Part shown: one piece after another, positions 8,877 through 15,797 of the stretch
How positions within the stretch are numbered: the stretch's first letter is position 1
Layout of the letters: every line of letters starts with the position of its first letter
Assembly (NCBI RefSeq): GCF_006489205.2
Contig: NZ_VFYR02000004.1
Location: forward strand, 518,101-582,100
DNA: 64,000 nucleotides
Reading direction: 5' to 3'
Origin: Brevibacterium sp. XM4083
Lineage (GTDB): Bacteria > Actinomycetota > Actinomycetes > Actinomycetales > Brevibacteriaceae
The notes under the pieces: model-generated
Told to the model about the DNA's origin: nothing
Database searches by the model: none
Seen by the model: the letters and a program-made list of their open reading frames with translations, nothing else
Translations under genes and position numbers: made by a program

Positions 8877-8923
8877 TCGTGCAACGTCTTCGTGCAACGG
8901 CTTCGTGCAACGGTTTGGCAACG
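8876..8923 (+). repeat. Tandem 13-bp direct repeats between MHS gene and ABC transporter operon
   Basis: TTCGTGCAACG occurs exactly at 8876-8886, 8889-8899 and 8902-8912, a strict 13-bp period, with a degraded fourth copy (TTTGGCAACG, 8914-8923). The array begins at the terminator arm and ends ~140 bp before the substrate-binding protein gene. It may be an array of protein binding sites or a slippage product. Confidence 0.75.
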
Positions 8924-9061
8924 ACCACCTCGGCGAGGGCCGACGAAACATCGATGTGACACAGTACACGGTACGATTCCTCACAGATGCCGCTCAGAAT
9001 TCGGTTGCTGGGCGGCGCACATGCGTGTGACATCGCCGTCACCGACGATCTGGGAGGATCC

Positions 9062-9892
9062 ATGAAACGACGCTTGACCATGGCCGCCGTGGCCGCTGGC
9101 GCCCTCTTCGCCCTGTCCGCATGCGGAGGTGGAGGATCCGGGTCGGAACCGACCGCTGAGGGCGGGGTCCCCCTCGTCAGCGAAGGACAGCTCACCGTCT
9201 GCTCCGACATTCCCTATGAGCCGTTCGAGTTCGTCGAGAACGGCGAGAACGTCGGCTTCGACATCGACCTCGCCCAGGGTCTGGCCGACGACCTCGGCGT
9301 CGAGCTCAACGTCATCACGACCGCGTTCGAGGCCATCCAATCCGGGTCGGCGCTCGACACCGCTCAGTGCGACATCGCCCTGTCGGGCATGTCGATCACG
9401 GAGGACCGGAAGACGAAGATGGACTTCTCCGCGCCGTACCTCAAGGACAACCTCGGGCTCATGGCGACGAAGGAGTCCGGCATCAAGGGCATCGCCGACG
9501 TCAAGGGCAAGGAGGTCGGCGTGCAGCAGGCGACGACCGGTGAGACCTACGCCCAGGACAACGGCGCCACACCCGTCCAGTTCGAGGATTCCGGTCTGAT
9601 GACCCAGGCGATCCAGACCGGTCAGGTCGACTCGGTCATCGGCAACATCTCCATCATCTCCACCGCCGTCGCCGCTGATGACAACCTCGTCTTCGTCGAG
9701 GAGTACGACACCGGCGAGGTCCTCGGCGCCGCGGTGAAGAAGGGCAATCAGCCGATGCTCGACGCCTTTGAAACGACGATGCAGCGCCTCTACTCCGACG
9801 GCGCCTACGACGCCGCCGTCGACAAGTGGTTCGGCGACGTCGCCGACGCCGCGCGGATCCCCGAAGCGGATCGGGCGGCGACGACTCCCTGA
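9062..9892 (+). CDS. ABC transporter substrate-binding lipoprotein (polar amino acid type)
   Basis: 276-residue SBP_bac_3 protein. MKRRLTMAAVAAGALFALSAC is a lipoprotein signal with lipobox LSAC, so the mature protein starts at Cys and is membrane-anchored. The fold begins LTVCSDIPYEPFEF..GFDIDLAQGLADDLG, standard for His/Gln/Arg/Glu binders; CDIALSGMSITEDRKTKMDFSAPY is the conserved hinge region. GGGAGGATCC precedes ATG 9062; an in-frame ATG at 8987 would hide the signal peptide and is rejected. It is first of the transporter genes. The ligand cannot be told from sequence. Confidence 0.92.
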   Translation: MKRRLTMAAVAAGALFALSACGGGGSGSEPTAEGGVPLVSEGQLTVCSDIPYEPFEFVENGENVGFDIDLAQGLADDLGVELNVITTAFEAIQSGSALDTAQCDIALSGMSITEDRKTKMDFSAPYLKDNLGLMATKESGIKGIADVKGKEVGVQQATTGETYAQDNGATPVQFEDSGLMTQAIQTGQVDSVIGNISIISTAVAADDNLVFVEEYDTGEVLGAAVKKGNQPMLDAFETTMQRLYSDGAYDAAVDKWFGDVADAARIPEADRAATTP

Positions 9893-9903
9893 CGTCCGTG
9901 CAT

Positions 9904-9936
9904 GAGGCCCGGTCGGCATGACGCCGACCGGGCCTC
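9904..9936 (+). terminator. Intercistronic hairpin between binding protein and permease
   Basis: A perfect 14-bp stem (arms 9904-9917 and 9923-9936, loop ATGAC) lies just after the binding-protein stop. It probably stabilises that message or causes partial termination, giving more binding protein than permease, as is common in ABC importer operons. Confidence 0.65.
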
Positions 9937-10026
9937 GGCAGGTTCCCGTCCACCGACACCGCATGCGGCCCACCCCGCCGGATGCATGAGGGCTCCTCAC
10001 ATCGGGCCCAGAATTCTGGAGGCACT

Positions 10027-10818
10027 GTGGCACTCAGCGTGCGTCAGCGCGAGCGGACATCCCGCGGCATCCAATACGGCATCCTCATCGTCGCCGTCCT
10101 TCTCGCCGTCTTCCTCGCCGACTGGCAGACGATCTACCTCAAGTTCTTCAACCCCGACGTGATCGCGGCGCAGTTCCCCGAGATCATCACGACTGCGCTG
10201 GTCAACACGATCATCTACACGGCCCTCGGGTTCGTGCTCGCGCTGTCACTCGGGATCCTCCTCGCGCTCATGAAGATCTCGTCGGTCGCTCCCTACCGGT
10301 GGATCGCGACGGCCTACATCGAGCTCTTCCGCGGCGTGCCCGCCCTCCTCGTCTTCCTCGCGTTCGGCTACGCGGTGCCCTATGCGTTCGGCATCCGGAT
10401 GGACACGTATGTCACTGTGATGCTCGCGCTCGGCATCGTCGAGTCCGCCTACATCGCCGAGACGATCCGCGCCGGGCTCCAGGCCGTGCCGAAGGGCCAG
10501 TACGAGGCAGCGCGGTCGCTGGGCATGTCGCATACGCGGGCGATGGTCACGATCGTCATCCCGCAGGCGTTCCGCATCATCCTGCCGCCGCTGACGAACG
10601 AGATCATCCTCATGACGAAGGATTCCTCGCTCATCTACATCCTCGGCCTCACCGCCTCCCAGTACGAGCTGACGAAGTTCGGCAGAGAGGCGATCTCCAA
10701 TCCGGAGGCGGGGCTGACACCGCTCGTCGTCGCCGGTGTCTGCTATCTCGTCATCACGGTCCCGTTGGGGATCCTCGCCCGGCGCTTCGAGTCGCGCACC
10801 GCCAAGATCAAGAAGTAG
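10027..10818 (+). CDS. Amino acid ABC transporter permease
   Basis: 263-residue HisM/GlnP-type inner membrane permease. It has ~5-6 membrane segments and the EAA loop that docks the ATPase (EAARSLGMSHTRAMVTIVIPQ). The first segment is preceded by KLxxL-like basic residues (RQRERTSRG). GTG 10027 is chosen because TCTGGAGG sits 5-6 bases upstream. The protein probably works as a homodimer, since only one permease gene is present. The gap to the ATPase gene is 6 bp. Confidence 0.92.
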   Translation: MALSVRQRERTSRGIQYGILIVAVLLAVFLADWQTIYLKFFNPDVIAAQFPEIITTALVNTIIYTALGFVLALSLGILLALMKISSVAPYRWIATAYIELFRGVPALLVFLAFGYAVPYAFGIRMDTYVTVMLALGIVESAYIAETIRAGLQAVPKGQYEAARSLGMSHTRAMVTIVIPQAFRIILPPLTNEIILMTKDSSLIYILGLTASQYELTKFGREAISNPEAGLTPLVVAGVCYLVITVPLGILARRFESRTAKIKK

Positions 10819-10824
10819 GACGAT

Positions 10825-11607
10825 ATGTCGATTGCATCGAAACCGACCGAGGACATCCACGCCGAAGGGTGCACGATCACCGGCCTGCACAAGTCCTACG
10901 ACGATGTCGAGGTGCTCAAGGGCATCGATCTCGACGTCAAGCCGGGTCAGGTGGTCTGCCTCATCGGCCCCTCAGGATCCGGGAAGTCGACCCTGCTGCG
11001 CTGCGTCAATCTGCTCGAGCGGCCCAACGCCGGGACGATCACCGTCGCGGGCTACGACGCGACGGACCCCGATGTGGAGATCAACAGTCTGCGCCGGCAT
11101 GTCGGCATGGTGTTCCAGGCGTTCAACCTCTTCCCGCACCTGACGGTCATGGACAACTGCACGATCTCGCAGCGTCGGGTGCTCAAGCGGGGCAGGGCGG
11201 AAGCGGAGCGGATCGCTCTCGACCGCCTCGCGCAGGTGGGGTTGGAGGGCTACGCCGACCGCTACCCCGATCAGCTCTCCGGCGGCCAGCAGCAGCGCGT
11301 CGCGATCGCCCGCGCGCTCGCGATGGACCCCAACCTCATGCTCTTCGACGAACCGACCTCGGCGCTCGACCCGGAGACCGTGGGTGATGTCCTGCAGGTC
11401 ATGCGTCGCCTCGCCGAGGCGGGGATGACGATGGTCGTCGTCACCCACGAGATGGAGTTCGCCCGCCAGGTCGCCGATCGTGTCGTCTTCATGGACGGCG
11501 GGGTCGTCGTCGAGGAGGGCCCGGCCAGGGACGTCATCGGCAATCCGCGGGAGCAGCGGACGAAGGACTTCCTCTCCCGCGTCCTCCACCCGGGTCAGCT
11601 GGAGTAG
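10825..11607 (+). CDS. Amino acid ABC transporter ATP-binding protein
   Basis: 260-residue GlnQ/HisP-type ATPase. Walker A GPSGSGKS at residues 48-55, Q-loop in [13 protein letters not shown], signature [14 protein letters not shown], Walker B LMLFDEP, and the switch His in VVVTHEMEF are all intact. It energises import of the ligand bound by the lipoprotein two genes upstream. It is tightly spaced between the permease and the phosphatase-like gene (5 bp), so the four genes probably form one transcript. Confidence 0.93.
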   Translation: MSIASKPTEDIHAEGCTITGLHKSYDDVEVLKGIDLDVKPGQVVCLIGPSGSGKSTLLRCVNLLERPNAGTITVAGYDATDPDVEINSLRRHVGMVFQAFNLFPHLTVMDNCTISQRRVLKRGRAEAERIALDRLAQVGLEGYADRYPDQLSGGQQQRVAIARALAMDPNLMLFDEPTSALDPETVGDVLQVMRRLAEAGMTMVVVTHEMEFARQVADRVVFMDGGVVVEEGPARDVIGNPREQRTKDFLSRVLHPGQLE

Positions 11608-11612
11608 CAGTC

Positions 11613-12092
11613 GTGAGCACCTGGGACCCGACGAGTCAGGGCGTGCTCACGCTGCCGTCGGGTCGACTGGTTCGTGGGCGCTCCCTGGCGCGGTCGAGAC
11701 GCGCTGCCGCAGATGACAGACCGGACGCCGCGGACTTCGAGCTCATCCTCCTCGGCAGGCAGCGCGAGTTCGAAGCCGAAGCCCACAGTCCCGCGCCCGC
11801 GCTGGATCTGCGGTGGGTGGCATGGCCCGATTTCGCCCTGCCGAAGGACCGGGACGACGCCGCGGATGCCTTCGTCGAGTGCTGGCGGCGAGCAGAGCTC
11901 GACCGTGTCGGCGTCGCCTGCAGCGGTGGGCGCGGACGCACCGGGACCGCGCTCGCGTGCTTGGCGGTCATCGACGGCGTGCCTCCCACCGAGGCGGTCG
12001 CCTACGTCCGCACCCACTACGACCCGCGCGCCGTCGAGACCCCGTGGCAGCGCCGCTTCGTCGAGCGATTCGGGCTGGAGGGCACCCGCTGA
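11613..12092 (+). CDS. Small cysteine-dependent (CX5R) phosphatase-like protein
   Basis: 159 residues. The phosphate loop VACSGGRGRTGTA holds Cys103 and Arg109 (CX5R), and a WPDF segment ~30 residues earlier can supply the general acid Asp. This is the dual-specificity/tyrosine phosphatase pattern seen in small actinobacterial proteins. The substrate is unknown. The GTG start is 5 bp after the ABC ATPase stop, which ties it to the transporter operon; whether it acts on that pathway is speculation. Its stop is immediately followed by the first 68-bp palindrome. Confidence 0.75.
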   Translation: MSTWDPTSQGVLTLPSGRLVRGRSLARSRRAAADDRPDAADFELILLGRQREFEAEAHSPAPALDLRWVAWPDFALPKDRDDAADAFVECWRRAELDRVGVACSGGRGRTGTALACLAVIDGVPPTEAVAYVRTHYDPRAVETPWQRRFVERFGLEGTR

Positions 12093-12095
12093 CGC

Positions 12096-12163
12096 CGAGA
12101 CCCCCACTTAACGCCGAGATCGCCGCTCAGAAGTGGCGATCTCGGCGCGAAGTGGTGATCTCG
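12096..12163 (+). repeat. Left copy of 68-bp palindromic element
   Basis: 29-base arms 12096-12124 and 12135-12163 are inverted repeats with 4 mismatches around a 10-base loop. The inner 13 bases (CGCCGAGATCGCC and complement) pair perfectly. The element matches the copy at 13178-13245 in arm length, loop length and inner sequence. It lies between the phosphatase gene and the convergent AbiEi/DUF559-like gene, could terminate both, and encodes the latter's last residues and stop. Confidence 0.85.
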
Positions 12164-13109
12164 ATGAGGCAAGCGCCTTGAGCTCGGCCTTGATCTCCGT
12201 GAACGGCTGGGCGCGGAAGAGGTCTCCCCACACGAGGTTGAACACCCGCAGCCCGGAGTTGAGCAGCCTCATATGACGTTCGTGGTTCTTCTGACTCGCC
12301 CGGTCAGGCCCGCCCTCGTTGAGGAAGTACTTGCCCAGCCCGTGGAACTCGACGACGAGCGGCAGAGTCTCATGTCGGAAGTCGTTGCGGGCGATCCAGG
12401 CGCCGCTGGCATCGTAGGAATCGACCTGCGGAATCATGCCGGTGATGCCGAAGCGATGGAACTTGACCGCGCACAGCGCTTCGCCCGCTGATTCATGCAG
12501 CGGACTCGCCAGCTCGAGTGCCAGCTGCGCGCTCCTGCACCCTCGGCTGCCGAGGCGGATGCCGCTCTCGAGTGACTCCTTCGTCACCTTCCCCTCTCGC
12601 AGAGCCTGGGAGATGAAGGGAACCGAGACATCGCTCGGATAGTCGTGGGCAAGGTCGAGGAGCGTCCGCCTCATCGACGTCACGGGAAGGTCGCCGACGC
12701 GGGCACGGTCGTCAGACGCGACGTCGCGATTCCGGTAGTGGACCGTCGGCTTCCTCTTCGCATACCCGGACCGGATGAGCTCGGCCGCTGTCGTCGTGGG
12801 AAACGGCGGATCGAGTCCGTGGATGATGGCTGCAGAGACGTGGGAGAAGAAGCTCCCCGGAAGCAGTTCCCGCACGTAGGAGCGGATGAGCGTTTTGAGC
12901 TGCTCGGTGCTGTCGCGGATGTCGCCGAAGGTCTGCGGGTACGGATGTCCCGACGCGTCATGGATCTCGTGAAGGACCTCATGGGCCGTGTTCTCGCACG
13001 GCTTCTTGAGCACGAACCAGCCGCGCCGGATCCGGCCGATGCACTCGTCGAACGTGTCGGCCCCGATACCGAGGTCGCGCAACTCACTCGAGCTGAACAC
13101 AGTGACCAT
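12108..13109 (-). CDS. AbiEi-antitoxin-like / DUF559-type protein
   Basis: 333 residues if begun at ATG 13109 (an in-frame TTG at 13139 is upstream). The N-terminal ~60 residues look like the winged-helix 'AbiEi antitoxin' domain (LRDLGIGADTFDECIGRIRRGWFVL). The C-terminal part has a DUF559/Vsr-like nuclease core: W...NDFRHETLPLVVEFHGLGKYF, then KNHERHMRLLNSGLRVFNLVWGDLF. Such two-domain proteins are frequent lone genes in Actinobacteria and their function is not established. The last ~17 codons (SPLRAEIATSERRSRR) lie inside the left palindrome, so the C-terminus may have been acquired with that element. No toxin partner (AbiEii) is adjacent. Confidence 0.75.
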   Translation of the reverse strand: MVTVFSSSELRDLGIGADTFDECIGRIRRGWFVLKKPCENTAHEVLHEIHDASGHPYPQTFGDIRDSTEQLKTLIRSYVRELLPGSFFSHVSAAIIHGLDPPFPTTTAAELIRSGYAKRKPTVHYRNRDVASDDRARVGDLPVTSMRRTLLDLAHDYPSDVSVPFISQALREGKVTKESLESGIRLGSRGCRSAQLALELASPLHESAGEALCAVKFHRFGITGMIPQVDSYDASGAWIARNDFRHETLPLVVEFHGLGKYFLNEGGPDRASQKNHERHMRLLNSGLRVFNLVWGDLFRAQPFTEIKAELKALASSRSPLRAEIATSERRSRR

Positions 13110-13177
13110 GCATTCACAATAACCATCAAACAGCTGCAAATGAATGCAAACACCACATAAAAATTGCGAGCCCTCGT
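13110..13177 (-). promoter_or_regulatory. AT-rich 5' region of the AbiEi/DUF559-like gene
   Basis: This ~60-bp stretch is much more AT-rich than its surroundings. It carries GCATTCA (13110-13116) and TGAATGC (13141-13147) as an inverted pair spanning the start. It probably holds the promoter and an operator, possibly autoregulated by the winged-helix domain; that link is inference. Confidence 0.35.
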
Positions 13178-13245
13178 CGAGACGACCACTTCGCGCCGAG
13201 ATCGCCGGTTATAAGTGGCGATCTCGGCGCGAAGTGGTGGTCTCG
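13178..13245 (+). repeat. Right copy of 68-bp palindromic element
   Basis: Arms 13178-13206 and 13217-13245 (29 bases each) are complementary with a single mismatch around the loop GGTTATAAGT. It lies between the 5' side of the AbiEi/DUF559-like gene and the 3' end of the GMC oxidoreductase gene. It is the cleaner of the two copies and could act as a terminator for the oxidoreductase. Confidence 0.85.
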
Positions 13246-13278
13246 GCGACGGCGCCGGCGGAGGCGCCAGGAGCCGGC

Positions 13279-15135
13279 TCAGCGGCCCCCGTGCTCCGCG
13301 ATGATCTGGTCTGAGGCCTTCTCGCTGACCATGTAGACGGCGCTGGCGATGAAGTAGCCGGGGATGTCGGGGAAGACGCTCGCGTCGACAACACGCAGGC
13401 CCTCGACACCCCTCACCCGCAGATCTCCGTCGAGCACCGCCAGCGGGTCGTCAGCGGCGCCGATCTTCGCGGTGCCGCACGCATGGTGACCCCAAGCTTC
13501 GGCCATGACGTGATCGCGCAGCTTCTCCCGGGTGTCCACCTCGGCGCCGGGGACGAGCTCGCGCACGACTTTGGTGTTCTCGATGTTCGAGGCGATCTCC
13601 CGCGCCAGTTCGATCCCGTCGACGACGCCGTCGAGGTCGGTCTCCCAGCCCTCAGACCCCTCATCGAAATACCGCATCCGGATGTCGGGGACATCGCGCG
13701 GATCGGCCGAGCGCAGCCGCACGGACCCGGCGCGATCCCGCGTCCAGCCCTTGAGCACGAGCAGGCTCATCCGGTTGTGATGGGGCTTCGCGTCATACGA
13801 GTAGTTCGGGTAGTACCCGTGGAAGTCCGCGGCGAGGGAGAAGACGATGACATCGGTGCCGTCATCGGACGCGGCACTCGTGCGGGCGACGAGGGCCGCG
13901 AGCGACCCGTTCGTCGAATATGGCCCACCGCGGTCGTCCTTCCACTCCTTCATGAGATCGTCGTCGGGCTCCCCCGGTGCGGGCACGTCGAGCGTGGACC
14001 CGTCGAAGATCGGGAAGTCGGCATCGAGCTCGTTGACGACCGAGACCTCGTAGCGGTCGTGGAGGTTCTCCCCCACCCCCGGCAGGTCGACGACGACGGG
14101 AATGCCGAACTCCTGCAGCTCGGCGGCCGGACCGATGCCGGAGAGCTTGAGCAGCTGCGGGGTGTTGAATGCCCCGCCGGCGATGATCACCTCGCGGCGG
14201 GCGCGCACGATGCGGGCCGCCGGCGACGCCTCGGCGGACCGGCGCTCCTCGGGCGTCGCCCGGTAGAGCCCGGCACCGGGCAGGTACTCGACCCCGACGG
14301 CACGGGTGCCGTCGACGACGACCCGCGTGGCCAGCGCATCCTCGATGATCGTCAGGTTCTCCGGGTGAGCATCCCGCGCGGCGAGCAGCCGCTCCCGGGC
14401 ACCGTGGCGCTGCCCACCGCCGGCGGCCACGGGCACGAACGACATGCCCTGGTACTCCGGCGGGGTGTCGGCGGCGTTGATGTCACGCGGCAGGGACACC
14501 TCGGCGGGGATGCCGAACCTCTCCCGGCTCGTCGCCTCGGTGGCGTTGATGATGTCGAGGAACCGCGGTTCCCGACCGGCGATCGCCGGATCCGCCCGGG
14601 TCGTCGGCAGCCACCCGCCGCGTCCGTGGTGCGCTGTCGCGTCGCGGTCGGCTTCGGTGTCGCCGGGCAGCGGACGGGCGTCGACACCCTGCCAGTCCTC
14701 GATGCGCTCGAAGATCGTCCGCATGTGCGCACTGCCCCAGGTCTCATCCCCGGTCAGCGACGCCAGGGCATCCCAGTCCCGCGGATGCGGGGCGATGTGG
14801 ACGAGCGCGCTCACCGCCGTGCTGCCGCCGAGCGTGCTGCCCCGCGGATAGAGGATCCCGCCCTCCTCGTCGACCCACTTCGCATCCCGCGCTCCGCGGT
14901 CGGGATCGTCGTAATGGGAGACGAAGAAGTTCCACACCATGTCGACGTCCTCGCTAGCATAGGCCTGCATGACGGGGATGTCGTAGTACCGGCAGTCGTG
15001 ATCGCGGCCGGCTTCGAGGACGACGACGCTGAATCCCGCCGCGGCGAGATTCGCAGCGAGCGGTCCGCCGCCCGCCCCCGAGCCCACGACGACGAAATCG
15101 GCGGTGGTCTCGGCGGGAGCGGCGGAGGCCGTCAC
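13279..15135 (-). CDS. GMC-family FAD oxidoreductase
   Basis: 618-residue glucose-methanol-choline oxidoreductase. The dinucleotide motif [17 protein letters not shown] is at residues ~15-31, [19 protein letters not shown] is GMC signature 1, [16 protein letters not shown] is signature 2, and the active-site His pair appears in [12 protein letters not shown] near the C-terminus. Such enzymes oxidise primary or secondary alcohols; the substrate cannot be told. The GTG start overlaps the stop of the DUF2630 gene (GTGA), so translation is coupled. Confidence 0.88.
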   Translation of the reverse strand: MTASAAPAETTADFVVVGSGAGGGPLAANLAAAGFSVVVLEAGRDHDCRYYDIPVMQAYASEDVDMVWNFFVSHYDDPDRGARDAKWVDEEGGILYPRGSTLGGSTAVSALVHIAPHPRDWDALASLTGDETWGSAHMRTIFERIEDWQGVDARPLPGDTEADRDATAHHGRGGWLPTTRADPAIAGREPRFLDIINATEATSRERFGIPAEVSLPRDINAADTPPEYQGMSFVPVAAGGGQRHGARERLLAARDAHPENLTIIEDALATRVVVDGTRAVGVEYLPGAGLYRATPEERRSAEASPAARIVRARREVIIAGGAFNTPQLLKLSGIGPAAELQEFGIPVVVDLPGVGENLHDRYEVSVVNELDADFPIFDGSTLDVPAPGEPDDDLMKEWKDDRGGPYSTNGSLAALVARTSAASDDGTDVIVFSLAADFHGYYPNYSYDAKPHHNRMSLLVLKGWTRDRAGSVRLRSADPRDVPDIRMRYFDEGSEGWETDLDGVVDGIELAREIASNIENTKVVRELVPGAEVDTREKLRDHVMAEAWGHHACGTAKIGAADDPLAVLDGDLRVRGVEGLRVVDASVFPDIPGYFIASAVYMVSEKASDQIIAEHGGR

Positions 15136-15380
15136 TGGAGGTAGTTCTCGACTTCGCTGACGGGACGCTCCTTGGCGAGGTTGGGATCGCGTCCGGCGTC
15201 GCGCTCCCCCTGCCGCTGGCGGAGGAGATCCCAGAGCTGATCGAGCTCTCCCTCGAGCTGGGCGATGCGCTGGTGCTCCTGCTCCTCGGTGATCTCACCG
15301 GCACCGAGGCGACGGCGCAGTTCGCGCTCCTCCTCGACGGCGTCGTTGATCTGCTGATGAATCGACTTGTCACTGGCCAT
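15132..15380 (-). CDS. DUF2630 family small protein
   Basis: 82-residue hydrophilic, helix-rich protein (SIHQQINDAVEEERELRRRL...AQLEGELDQLWDLLRQRQ), with a heptad-like pattern suggesting a coiled coil. It matches what I recall of DUF2630, a conserved actinobacterial family of unknown role. GAAAGG lies upstream of the ATG. Its last bases overlap the GMC gene start. Confidence 0.75.
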   Translation of the reverse strand: MASDKSIHQQINDAVEEERELRRRLGAGEITEEQEHQRIAQLEGELDQLWDLLRQRQGERDAGRDPNLAKERPVSEVENYLQ

Positions 15381-15407
15381 GACGGAACCTTTCGTGAGTG
15401 GGGACGC

Positions 15408-15767
15408 TCAGCGGTGGACCTTGTCCATCCAGTCCGCGGGCACGCGGCCTGCGGGTCCGGGCACCGGCTGGGATTCGGGGTGGGACTCCGGCGGGGCGAG
15501 CTCGGGTCCGTCGAAGACCTGCTCGGTGCGGAAGTCGTAGAACCACGTCTCGCCCGGCTCGTAGCTGCGGATGACCGGGTGCGAGGTCTCCGCGGCGTGC
15601 TTGCTCGCATGCTGCGACGGAGAGGTGTCGCAGCACCCGATGTGACCGCAGGCCGCGCACCGGCGCAGATGCACCCACCAGCCGCCGGTCGCTTCGCATT
15701 CGACGCATCCGGGTCCCGAGGGCGGAACCGCGGTGTCGATGTCTCCGGGTTCGAGTTGAATGTCCAT
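15408..15767 (-). CDS. UBP-type zinc-finger protein
   Basis: 119 residues from ATG 15767 (an in-frame TTG at 15785 is less likely). The region GCVECEATGGWWVHLRRCAACGHIGC..H..KHAAETSHPV has the Cys/His spacing of the UBP-type (ubiquitin-hydrolase) zinc finger. The tail EPGETWFYDFRTEQVFDGPEL is typical of the short bacterial members. In eukaryotes this finger binds ubiquitin C-termini; the bacterial role is unknown. It may be co-transcribed with the DUF2630 and GMC genes (27-bp gap). Confidence 0.82.
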   Translation of the reverse strand: MDIQLEPGDIDTAVPPSGPGCVECEATGGWWVHLRRCAACGHIGCCDTSPSQHASKHAAETSHPVIRSYEPGETWFYDFRTEQVFDGPELAPPESHPESQPVPGPAGRVPADWMDKVHR

Positions 15768-15797
15768 GCACCGAGTATGGCACAAGTCACACTGGTT

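Noticed and set aside
12108-13109. Complete AbiE toxin-antitoxin pair
   Set aside because: Only the AbiEi-like domain is seen. Neither neighbour encodes an AbiEii nucleotidyltransferase.
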